Source: Clostridium puniceum | Lineage (GTDB): Bacteria; Bacillota; Clostridia; Clostridiales; Clostridiaceae | Length of the DNA stretch: 64,000 nt | Direction: 5' to 3' | Assembly (NCBI RefSeq): GCF_002006345.1 | Contig: NZ_LZZM01000138.1 | Span: 1 to 64,000 of the forward strand | Shown: positions 55,439-63,778 of the stretch, one piece after another | How positions within the stretch are numbered: the stretch's first letter is position 1 | Layout: each line of letters begins with the position of its first letter | Made by a program: the position numbers and the translations under genes | The notes under the pieces: generated by a model | Database searches by the model: none | Seen by the model: only the letters and a program-made list of their open reading frames with translations | Told to the model about the DNA's origin: nothing

Positions 55439-55768
55439 GAAAGCAGAGCTTTTGTAGAAAAACTAAATCTAGAAAAGACACAACAATATTTAGAATATGA
55501 CAATTATTTATGGAATGTAGCGTCTATTTTAGAAAAAGATGATGGGATATATGTTATTTCAATTGATATTAGAACATATCAAACTGTGGAAAGATACCGA
55601 ATCAAAGGTGAAAAAGAAAATATAACTTTAGGAATAGGATCTTATATTGATGGAACTAATAATATAGTGATATTATTTGGCTAACAAATAATTATTGATA
55701 GATTAAGTGAAATATTGTACGATCAATCATTTGATTTTATTGTAATTAATTCCAGTTATGTAAAATAA
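55439..55768 (+). pseudogene. Remnant of an unidentified gene
   Basis: One reading frame stays open for about 82 codons (55439-55684) without an ATG start, meets a TAA, then continues in the same frame for another 27 codons to 55768. The translation looks protein-like (YDNYLWNVASILEKDDGIYV; later FDFIVINSSYVK). The 5' end is missing. I do not recognise the family. It sits between the spsF-like terminator and the GT56-like gene. Confidence 0.45.
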
Positions 55769-55783
55769 GGAAGGAGAAAATTT

Positions 55784-57259
55784 ATGAAAAAAAAGAAGGT
55801 AGTTATGTTTGGAGCTTCTAAAATGGGAGAAGCGGCTTATGCATTATTTAAAGATAGATATAATATTAGTTATTTTTGTGATAATGATGGTCATAAATGG
55901 GGAAAAAATTTTTGTGGATTAAGAGTAATTTCTCCAGAATCTTTAAAAAATGAAGAATTTGAAAATACCATGATTATAATAACAAGTATATATCATAAGG
56001 AAATTATGAAACAATTAATAGATATGCAAATAAGTGATATAGAGATATTTAGTTATGAATCAAATGGAATAAAACAAATGTATAGTGATGCTAATTTTAT
56101 ACAGAATGTTATTGATAAAATATATGATGATAATAACGATAAATACAATCTACATATAATGATAGATAATTTCTATTGTAGGAGATTTATAGAGTTTACA
56201 AATGAGAACTTTAATCCTAGAGAGCATAAATTTATAATTCTAACTTATGAACCAATAAAATTTGTAGATAATATAAATGGTTATGAAAATACAGAAGTTA
56301 TTAATATAGGAAAATATACAGAGCTAAGATTATGCTATTATATTAAAGAATCTAGTAAAGTTTTTATACACTATTTAACAGACTATATATGCGAGTTTAT
56401 ATGCGATTATAATATAGATAGATATACAGAAATTAATTGGATTTTATGGGGTGGAGATCTGTATGGGTATATAGATAGTGAATTGTATGATGAAAAAACC
56501 AAAGAGTTTATTCAGCAAAAGTGCAAAAAATCTAGTTATTTTAAAAGCTTTGGAAACAATGAATATAGGAAAAAGTGCATAAGCAAATTAAAAAATGTGT
56601 TAGCTATTGAAGGTGATTATAGAGTATTAAAAAAACATTTTAATACTAATGCGGAATTTAAAAACTTTATTTATCCTAATCCAGTAAATTTCGAAAAGCT
56701 AGATAAAATAAATTATATAGAGATTAAAAATAATCAATTTTACAATTTGAAGAGTAAATATAAATATATAATTTTACTTGGAAATTCAGGAACACCAGAA
56801 AATAATCATTTAGATATTTTATATGAGTTAAAGTATTTAAAATTAGAAAGTTTTTGTGTTATATGCCCATTATCTTATGGAGATGAAACTTATATTAATG
56901 AAATTATTAAAGCAGGCAAAGAAATTTTAGGAGAGAAATTTATTCCATTAGAAGATTTTTTGCAGCCGGAAGAATATTTTAATTTATTAAAATTTGTAGA
57001 TATAGGAATTATGAATCACAATAGGCAACAAGGCGTTGGCAATATATTAGCATTAGCATATTTACAAAAAAAATTATTTATAAAAGATAATATAACTACA
57101 AATGAAATGCTAACGGGCTTAGGTGTAAAATTATTTGATATTAAGGAAATAAAAAATATTAATAAGATACTTATGCTAAATTTAGATAAAAATGAAAAAA
57201 GTATTTTAGAGAACTTTGGAAAAGAAAGTATTTTAAGAATCCACAAAGAAATATATTAA
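55784..57259 (+). CDS. Rossmann-domain fusion to a GT56 (WecF-like) Fuc4NAc transferase
   Basis: A 491-residue two-domain protein. Residues about 1-100 form a Rossmann-type nucleotide-binding module (VVMFGASKMGEAAYALF, YFCDNDGHKWG, VISPESL), also found on two other genes of this block. Residues about 115-491 resemble TDP-4-acetamido-4,6-dideoxygalactose transferases (GT56, WecF): W219-x-x-WGGDLY to Y227, then LGNSGTPENNH, CPLSYGDETY and IMNHNRQQGVGNI. The neighbouring formyltransferase and WecE genes supply the expected donor sugar. AAGGAGAA precedes the ATG. Confidence 0.75.
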   Translation: MKKKKVVMFGASKMGEAAYALFKDRYNISYFCDNDGHKWGKNFCGLRVISPESLKNEEFENTMIIITSIYHKEIMKQLIDMQISDIEIFSYESNGIKQMYSDANFIQNVIDKIYDDNNDKYNLHIMIDNFYCRRFIEFTNENFNPREHKFIILTYEPIKFVDNINGYENTEVINIGKYTELRLCYYIKESSKVFIHYLTDYICEFICDYNIDRYTEINWILWGGDLYGYIDSELYDEKTKEFIQQKCKKSSYFKSFGNNEYRKKCISKLKNVLAIEGDYRVLKKHFNTNAEFKNFIYPNPVNFEKLDKINYIEIKNNQFYNLKSKYKYIILLGNSGTPENNHLDILYELKYLKLESFCVICPLSYGDETYINEIIKAGKEILGEKFIPLEDFLQPEEYFNLLKFVDIGIMNHNRQQGVGNILALAYLQKKLFIKDNITTNEMLTGLGVKLFDIKEIKNINKILMLNLDKNEKSILENFGKESILRIHKEIY

Positions 57260-57284
57260 TTTTAAAGGTTAGAGGTGGGGTTGT

Positions 57285-58205
57285 TTGCGAAGTAAATTAA
57301 TGCTTTTTATTGCTACTGAAAAAGGGGAGTGTGTATTAAAAAGTTTACTAAGCTTTGATAAAGATTTAGTGAAAATAGTTATTGGATTTAATGAAGTGAA
57401 TGTGAAGGAAAATTATTACAATGAGATTAAAGACAGGTGTCAAAATAATGAGATTTTGTTTTACGATTGGAATGATGTAAAGAGCAATCTGGAGTGTTTA
57501 CTTATTAATGAGGATATAAGTGAAGCTGTTGCAATAGGATGGAAATTTTTCATTCCTTTATCTATAAATAAATATTTAAAGCATAAATTAATAGTTTTTC
57601 ACGATTCCTTATTGCCTCAATATAGAGGATTTGCTCCAACTCCAACTGCATTAATATGTGGAGAAAAAGAGATTGGAATGAGCGTAATATACGCTGAGAA
57701 AGAAGCAGATTGTGGAGACATTATAATACAAAAAAAATTTTGTGTTGATGAGAAAATATACATAAAAGATGTTATAAAAAAGCAAAGTGAATTATATTGT
57801 GAAGCAATGTTGGAACTTATAACTAAATTAGAAAATGATAACATAATAACATATAAACAAAATAGTAATAACGCTACATATAGCATATGGAGAAATCCTG
57901 AGGATTGTGAAATTGATTGGAACGACTCTTCTGAAAAAATATACAATTTGATACGAGCTGTAAATATACCATATACTGGAGCTTTTACATACTTTGAAAA
58001 TGAAAGAATATATATATGGAAAGCTGAACCAGTAGATGACTTAAATTTTGCTATACGAAATTCAGGCAAAATATGGAAAATAGACAATGGTATGCCATTG
58101 ATTGTTTGTGGTGAAGGAGTATTGAAATTAACTGATATTACAGATGAAAATGGAAATGATTTTATTTTTAATAAATTAAGAATAAGATTAGGAAGAAGGT
58201 GGTAA
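57285..58205 (+). CDS. Sugar N-formyltransferase (Fmt-like)
   Basis: A 306-residue 10-formyl-THF-dependent formyltransferase. The active-site region is VFHDSLLPQYRGFAPTPTAL with H106, and D142 lies 36 residues on in EADCGDII, the same spacing as H108/D144 of methionyl-tRNA formyltransferase. The Asn usually two residues before the His is Val104 here. A C-terminal domain follows. It sits between the GT56-like and WecE genes, so the likely substrate is TDP-4-amino-4,6-dideoxyhexose, giving a formamido sugar. It uses a TTG start with AGAGGTGGGG upstream. Confidence 0.8.
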   Translation: MRSKLMLFIATEKGECVLKSLLSFDKDLVKIVIGFNEVNVKENYYNEIKDRCQNNEILFYDWNDVKSNLECLLINEDISEAVAIGWKFFIPLSINKYLKHKLIVFHDSLLPQYRGFAPTPTALICGEKEIGMSVIYAEKEADCGDIIIQKKFCVDEKIYIKDVIKKQSELYCEAMLELITKLENDNIITYKQNSNNATYSIWRNPEDCEIDWNDSSEKIYNLIRAVNIPYTGAFTYFENERIYIWKAEPVDDLNFAIRNSGKIWKIDNGMPLIVCGEGVLKLTDITDENGNDFIFNKLRIRLGRRW

Positions 58206-58210
58206 AGATA

Positions 58211-59338
58211 ATGATACCATTTAATAAAGCGTATATAACAGATAAAGAATATATATATATAAAAGATGCAGTAAATAAAAATCATATATCGGGTGATGGG
58301 CATTATACAAAAAAAGTAGATTCATTTATAGAAAAAACTTTTGATGTAAAGAAATCTTTAATGACCACTTCTTGCAGTTCAGCACTGGATATGGCAGCTA
58401 TTTTGTTAGATTTAAAGCAAGATGATGAGGTTATAATGCCATCATATACTTTTGTATCCACAGCTAATGCAGTAGTTCTTAGAGGTGCAAAGCCTGTGTT
58501 TGCTGACATAAGTGAAAATACTTTAAATATAGATCCGAAAGATATAGAAAGAAAAATAACTAAAAAAACTAAAGCTATATTTCCAGTTCATTATGCAGGT
58601 GTCTCTTGTGATATGGATTATATTATGAATTTAGCTAAAGAATATAATTTAAAAGTAGTAGAAGATGCAGCTCAAGGAGTAAATGCAAAATATAAAGGTA
58701 AATACCTAGGAACTATAGGTGATATGGGATGTTATAGTTTTCATGAAACTAAGAATTATTCATCAGGAGAAGGCGGAGCTATAAGTATAAATAGGAATGA
58801 GAATTTAATAAAAAGGGCTGAAATAATAAGAGAAAAAGGAACTAATAGAAGTCAGTTTTTTAGAGGAGAGGTAGACAAATATACGTGGGTAGACATGGGA
58901 TCAAGCTATCTTCCTTCAGATATATTAGCCGCTGTATTGTGGGCACAGTTTGAAAAACTTAATGAAATTCAACAAAAAAGAAAAAATATTTATGAAACTT
59001 ATTATGAAGGATTAAAAAACTTACAGCAAAAAGGCAAATTAAGATTACCTTTTATTCCAGAAGAATGTGAAAGTAACTATCATATGTTTTATATACTTTT
59101 AAATTCAAATGAAGAAAGAAATTATCTAATGGATAATCTAAAAGAAAAAGAAATAAATTCTGTATTTCATTATATACCTCTTCATGTTTCGCCAATGGGT
59201 AAAAAATTAGGATATAAAATAGGTGATTTGCCTAAGACAGAAAACTTAAGCGGAAGATTATTGAGATTACCTATGTATGTAGATTTAACAAAGGAAGAAC
59301 AAATTTACGTAATAAATAGTATTCATAAAATTTTATAA
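58211..59338 (+). CDS. wecE: TDP-4-amino-4,6-dideoxy-D-galactose transaminase (WecE)
   Basis: A 375-residue DegT-family sugar aminotransferase. The PLP lysine is K181 in SFHETKNYSSGEGGA, and TTSCSSALDMAA, PSYTFVSTANAV and VVEDAAQGVNAKY are typical WecE motifs. It makes TDP-Fuc4N from TDP-4-keto-6-deoxyglucose. rmlA/rmlB for that precursor are not in the window. GAAGGTGG selects ATG 58211, giving the family start MIPFNKA; an in-frame GTG at 58199 overlaps the formyltransferase stop. Confidence 0.88.
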   Translation: MIPFNKAYITDKEYIYIKDAVNKNHISGDGHYTKKVDSFIEKTFDVKKSLMTTSCSSALDMAAILLDLKQDDEVIMPSYTFVSTANAVVLRGAKPVFADISENTLNIDPKDIERKITKKTKAIFPVHYAGVSCDMDYIMNLAKEYNLKVVEDAAQGVNAKYKGKYLGTIGDMGCYSFHETKNYSSGEGGAISINRNENLIKRAEIIREKGTNRSQFFRGEVDKYTWVDMGSSYLPSDILAAVLWAQFEKLNEIQQKRKNIYETYYEGLKNLQQKGKLRLPFIPEECESNYHMFYILLNSNEERNYLMDNLKEKEINSVFHYIPLHVSPMGKKLGYKIGDLPKTENLSGRLLRLPMYVDLTKEEQIYVINSIHKIL

Positions 59339-59364
59339 GTTATTATAAATTAAGGAGGGAAAGA

Positions 59365-60290
59365 ATGAAAACCAATATTATATTATTTGGTGCATCTAAA
59401 TTAGGAATAAACGTATATAATATGTTAAGTAATAAATATAATATAATTTATTTTACTGATAATGATGAAAAAAATGGGGAGATAAAATAAATGATGTTAT
59501 GGTGATATCTCCCAATAAGCTCAAAAAAATTAAAGATAGCACTATAATTATTACAAGCATGTATTATAAAGAAATAATAAAACAGTTAAGTGAAATGAAA
59601 ATAGACAAATATACTTTAGATAGTGTAGCGCAAAACTGGATGAATCACTATTTACCCCAAGGGGGATTTCATTTAATTGAGGCATATAAGCCTGAAGCAA
59701 AAAAGTCTTAGTTATGGCTTGTGGATGTGGAACTTCAGTATTTTATCGATTATTAAATGGATATGATGTTTATGGAATTGACCCAGAACAGTGGAAGCGT
59801 GACTTTATAGATATGAAAATCAATGAACCAGGGTTTCCAGTAGAATGGAAAGAGAAATTTTATAAAGGTGTAGGAGAACAATTACTACAAAGATGATTAT
59901 TTTGATGCAGTAGTTTCATATTATACACTTGAACATGTTCAAGATTGTGGAAAATGCATTTCTGAAATGCTAAGAGTAACAAAAGATGATGGCGCTATTT
60001 TTATACAATGTCCAGATTATATAGGAACATATGAACCACATTATAATTTACCTTAGTTACCATTTTTTTATAAAAGAATAGCTAGCATGTATTAAAAAAC
60101 TATGAGTAGACCATCAAGAGTAGTATATACAATAAATTATACAACAAAAAGATCTATTATAAAAAGTATTAATAAATATACAATTGAAAATAAAAAAGTT
60201 ACAGCACATATCACAGACTTATTCTACGCAAATTTTGTTAAAAATAGAAAAGATATTTTTCCAAAGACTAGATTTTTTTACGTAGAATAG
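59365..60290 (+). pseudogene. Broken fusion: Rossmann module plus SAM methyltransferase
   Basis: A single ancestral gene can be read across at least three frame changes and two stops. It starts NIILFGASKLGINVYNML...DNDE, shifts at an A7 tract (59468-59474) into WGDKIND..VISPNKL, and shifts again at an A6 tract (59699-59704) into VLVMACGCGTS, a SAM motif I. A third shift near 59885 leads to DYFDAVVSYYTLEHVQDCG, a methyltransferase-11 signature, then stops near 60055 and 60093 before a basic tail. AAGGAGGG is intact at the start. It probably methylated a sugar of the glycan. Confidence 0.8.
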
Positions 60291-60821
60291 TAAATTATTT
60301 CAAAGCGCTTTGTAATAGGGAAATTCAAATATCTGTTTATGTAAGAGTACATAAACAGTCATAATAGAAGTTTAAATGAACGAGGCTACATAGAAGAATT
60401 TTTATAATATAGTAAATTTATATAATGAAACAAAGATAGTAGAAAAGACTCAAAATATAAACTTAACGCAACTAATATAAAATATAAGCTATGGAGATGA
60501 AAAAAATTCTAGAAAGAATACTAAATTTTATGAATTAATGAATCAGGCTGATGTGGTTATTATGAATCAGATCAGATAGCAAAGTTTCTGAAATATTTAA
60601 AAGTGATAATATACAAAGTTATAAAGAATTATTTAAAGAGAGTTTATCGAAAGAAGTCTCTCTATTTTAAAAGAAGATATGAATGATAGGATTATAGAAA
60701 ATAATATTATTTTCTATTAGGATTTGTTATGCCATATCTTTAGATTACATAAATTTTAGATTAGTAAGAAAATTATATAAAAAATTATGTGGAGTTAATA
60801 CTCTATTATGGAGTGGAATAT
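60291..60821 (+). pseudogene. Degraded region with a GT56-like fragment
   Basis: This 531-base gap has no intact gene. At 60487-60578 the frame reads SYGDEKNSRKNTKFYELMNQ then ADVVIMNQIR, resembling SYGDETY...LLKFVDIGIMNHNRQQ of the GT56-like protein at 55784. A later frame (about 60585-60668) reads VSEIFKSDNIQSYKELFKES, also possibly a transferase tail. Stops occur throughout. It looks like decay of a second fucosyltransferase-type gene. Confidence 0.45.
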
Positions 60822-62114
60822 ATGAAAATGGGAATAATAGGAACAGGTTATGTTGGACTTGTCACAGGCATTTGCTTTGCGGATATAGGACATGAAGTAA
60901 TTTGTATAGATAAAGATAAAGACAAAATTAATAAATTAAAAGATGGAATATGTACTATTTATGAACCAGGATTAGAAGCGCTTTTGTTAAAAAATGTAGG
61001 AAATAAACTACATTTTACTAGTGAATATAAAGAAGGCTGTAAAGATAGAATGGTTTTATTTATAGGCGTTGGAACTCCAGAACTTGAAGATGGTTCGGCC
61101 TGTTTAGATTATGTATATGAAGCGGTAAGAGAAATTATAGATAATATTAACAATGATGCATTAATTGTAATAAAATCGACAGTGCCAATAGGAACAAATG
61201 AAAAAATTGAAGAATACATAAATGAAAATAATAGAAGTTCATATAAAATAGAGGTAGCTTCTAATCCCGAGTTTTTATCACAAGGATCAGCTATTAATGA
61301 TACATTAAATGCAAGTAGAATTGTAATCGGTGCTGAATCAGAAAACGCAAAAAATATTTTAATTGAAGTGTATAAAGATTTTAAAAGTCCGATGATCATT
61401 ACAAATAGAAAAAGTGCAGAAATGATAAAATATGCATCAAATGATTTTTTAGCATTAAAGCTTTCATTTATAAATGAAATTGCGAATTTATGTGAAATTG
61501 TTGGAGCTGATATAGAAGAAGTTACAAAAGGTATGTCTCATGACAAACGAATTGGTGATAAATTTTTAAATGCTGGAATTGGTTATGGTGGATCATGTTT
61601 TCCCAAAGATACAAAAGCACTACATTGGTTGGCAAATGATTGGGGTTATGAATTAAAGACAATTAAAGCTGCAATTGAGGTTAATGAAAATCAGAAATTA
61701 AAGTTATATAGAGAAGCGAAAAAGAAAATTAGTTCTTTTAAAGGAATTAAAGTTGGGATTCTTGGAGTTACATTTAAACCTTATACTGATGATTTAAGAG
61801 AAGCGCCTTCGCTTGTAAATATAAACAGATTATTGCAAGATAACGCTAATATATATGTTTATGACCCTGTAGCATTAGAAAATTTAGAGAATATATATGA
61901 AGATAGGGTCAGTTATAAAGACAATATAGATGATACTATTGATAATGCAGATATTGTTTTTATTTTTACAGAATGGAATGAGATTAAAGAATATCCTCTG
62001 TCAAAATATAAAGAATTAATGAAAGAACCAATAATATATGATGGTCGTAATTGCTATTCAATACAAGAAGCTAAAGATTTAGAAATACAATATTATTCAA
62101 TAGGACGTAAATAA
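60822..62114 (+). CDS. ugd: UDP-glucose 6-dehydrogenase family protein
   Basis: A 430-residue UDP-sugar dehydrogenase. The NAD loop is GTGYVGLVTGICFADIGHEV, the catalytic cysteine is C259 in GIGYGGSCFPKDTKAL, and the C-terminal UDP-binding domain contains GVTFKPYTDDLREAPS. It oxidises a UDP-sugar at C-6 to a uronic acid (UDP-glucuronate or UDP-ManNAcA/GlcNAcA type). GGAGTGG (60810-60816) selects ATG 60822. A degenerate copy of its 3' third lies at 63380-63760. Confidence 0.9.
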   Translation: MKMGIIGTGYVGLVTGICFADIGHEVICIDKDKDKINKLKDGICTIYEPGLEALLLKNVGNKLHFTSEYKEGCKDRMVLFIGVGTPELEDGSACLDYVYEAVREIIDNINNDALIVIKSTVPIGTNEKIEEYINENNRSSYKIEVASNPEFLSQGSAINDTLNASRIVIGAESENAKNILIEVYKDFKSPMIITNRKSAEMIKYASNDFLALKLSFINEIANLCEIVGADIEEVTKGMSHDKRIGDKFLNAGIGYGGSCFPKDTKALHWLANDWGYELKTIKAAIEVNENQKLKLYREAKKKISSFKGIKVGILGVTFKPYTDDLREAPSLVNINRLLQDNANIYVYDPVALENLENIYEDRVSYKDNIDDTIDNADIVFIFTEWNEIKEYPLSKYKELMKEPIIYDGRNCYSIQEAKDLEIQYYSIGRK

Positions 62115-62175
62115 ATATAATTATTAAAAGTTATATCAAAGATAATATATTTATATGGGAAGAAAGGTGTTTTTA

Positions 62176-63194
62176 ATGAATAAAGAAAAATTAATTATTT
62201 ATGGTGCATCAAATTATGGAATGAAAGTGTATTTATCCTTACAGAATCAGTATAATATTTTATTTTTTGTAGATAGTGATACTGAAAAACAAGGTACTGT
62301 GCTTTTGGATAAAAAGATATGTTCACCAAAAGTTTTATCAGAGTATAAAGATGTAAATATTATAATTGGTAGTAGTTATTTTGAAGAAATTTTTTATGAT
62401 TTATCAAAGATGGGAATAAAAAATATATTGAAATTTCAAGATTCTTTTTGTGCAATCCCACATACAGAAGGTAATTCTTGGAATGATTTAAATGAGAATA
62501 AAACTATTAACTTGGGAGAATTTTTGAAGAACTTTGAAGAAATAAAATTAAAAACATTAACTTTTATACCTGGTGGATCTGGCGTCTTAGATTACGCTTT
62601 TAAAAAGCTTTGATTCAAAAATTTAATTTGAAAAATTATTTAGAAATAGGAACATATATTGGTGAGAGCATAAATGTTATTTCAGATATTTGCGATGTTT
62701 GTTATAGTATTACTGCACCTATTGATGCTCCTTATTCAATGAAAAATTGGTGCAAGGACGCTAATATTCCAGATTACTCTGAAAGGTTAGCTACATCTAA
62801 AAATATTAGACATTATTATTGTGATTCAAAAACTTTTGATTTTAGTAGTATTGATGAAAAAATAGATGTATATTTTATTGATGGAGACCATTCATATTAT
62901 GGTGTATATCATGATACAAAGAATATTTTTGAGAATAAAAATGAAGATTCATTTGTAATTGGGCATGATTTTAAAAGGCAAGGTGCTGTATTTAATGAAG
63001 ATGTTATTTTAGCTGTGAAAAATGTTTTAAAACAGGAATTTGATAATGTTTTTGTTACTAATAACAATATATGTGGAATTTATATTCCTAAAAAATATCA
63101 AAAAGATTTTCCATTAAAAAAATTAGGTTATAGTGAAGAAAGAGAGGAACTATACACATATGATACATCAATAAGACCTAATATTAACAAATGA
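62176..63194 (+). pseudogene. Rossmann module plus SAM methyltransferase-like domain, split by a frameshift
   Basis: The first part (62176-62613, 145 residues) has the shared module LIIYGASNYGMKVYLSL, FFVDSDTEKQG and ICSPKVL, and ends TFIPGGSGVLDYAFKKL. The second part (62610-63194) continues IQKFNLKNYLEIGTYIGES, IDVYFIDGDHSYYGV and HDFKRQGAV, a class I methyltransferase-like fold. Adding one A to the A5 tract at 62602-62606 joins them as FKKALIQKFNLK. As drawn, a TTG at 62610 overlaps the TGA stop by 4 bases, so coupled expression of two polypeptides is also possible. AGAAAGGTG precedes ATG 62176. Confidence 0.65.
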
Positions 63195-63379
63195 TTTTTA
63201 TGGTTTTAAAAGTATAAATAATAAAAAGATTATTATCAGAATTGAAAGCAATTAAAAAAATCAATACTTGTCGAATTATATAAGCGACTATTAGTGATGT
63301 TTGAAAATGGAAAAAATTTTTATTTATAATGATGAATGTAAGTAATGTAATATTGAAAACTTTTACTAAAGAATATAAA
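63195..63379. other. AT-rich region without a recognisable gene
   Basis: I see no start with a ribosome binding site and no recognisable protein segment on either strand. It is probably decayed coding sequence joined to the ugd relic that follows. Confidence 0.4.
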
Positions 63380-63760
63380 AAAGAAAGCAAATTAAAGTTT
63401 ATAAGTTATTATATTGTGTAGACAAGTTAAAAAGATCTGTATTTTTTTAAGAAATTAAAGTTGAATTTAGTGGAGTTACATTTAAACTTAATACTGGTGA
63501 TTTAAGAGAAACGCCATATAATAGTAAGTATAAATCAATTATTACAAGATTGAGCAAATATTTTTACTTAAATTCTCTGAACTTAGAGAATTTAAAAAAA
63601 TTATGGATAGAAGATTTATTATGTTAAAGATATTGATGAAGCAATTATTAAGGTTGATATAACATTTATTTTCACTGAATGGAAAATAATAAAAGACTAT
63701 AATTTATAAAGATATGTTGAACTAATAAATCAACTTGTAATTTATGAAGGTTGAAGTTAT
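63380..63760 (+). pseudogene. Degenerate copy of the 3' third of ugd
   Basis: DNA and broken translations parallel the intact ugd from about 61690 to 62070. IKVEFSGVTFKLNTGDLRET matches IKVGILGVTFKPYTDDLREA, and DIDEAIIKVDITFIFTEW matches NIDDTIDNADIVFIFTEW. RYVELINQLVIYEG matches KYKELMKEPIIYDG. Frameshifts and stops prevent expression. It lies 1.3 kb after the intact gene, as expected after a duplication or recombination followed by decay. Confidence 0.75.
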
Positions 63761-63778
63761 TTAATTAAAAATGGGGGG

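Noticed and set aside
59499..60290. Separate small genes at 59499, 59714 and 60102
   Set aside because: Their translations are consecutive pieces of one Rossmann-plus-methyltransferase protein in shifting frames, so they are annotated as one pseudogene.
62600..62607. Canonical dnaX-type slippery heptamer at the split methyltransferase
   Set aside because: The site reads T AAA AAG, not A AAA AAG, so P-site re-pairing after a -1 slip is poor. A base deletion in the A tract is simpler; recoding is kept only as a finding to test.
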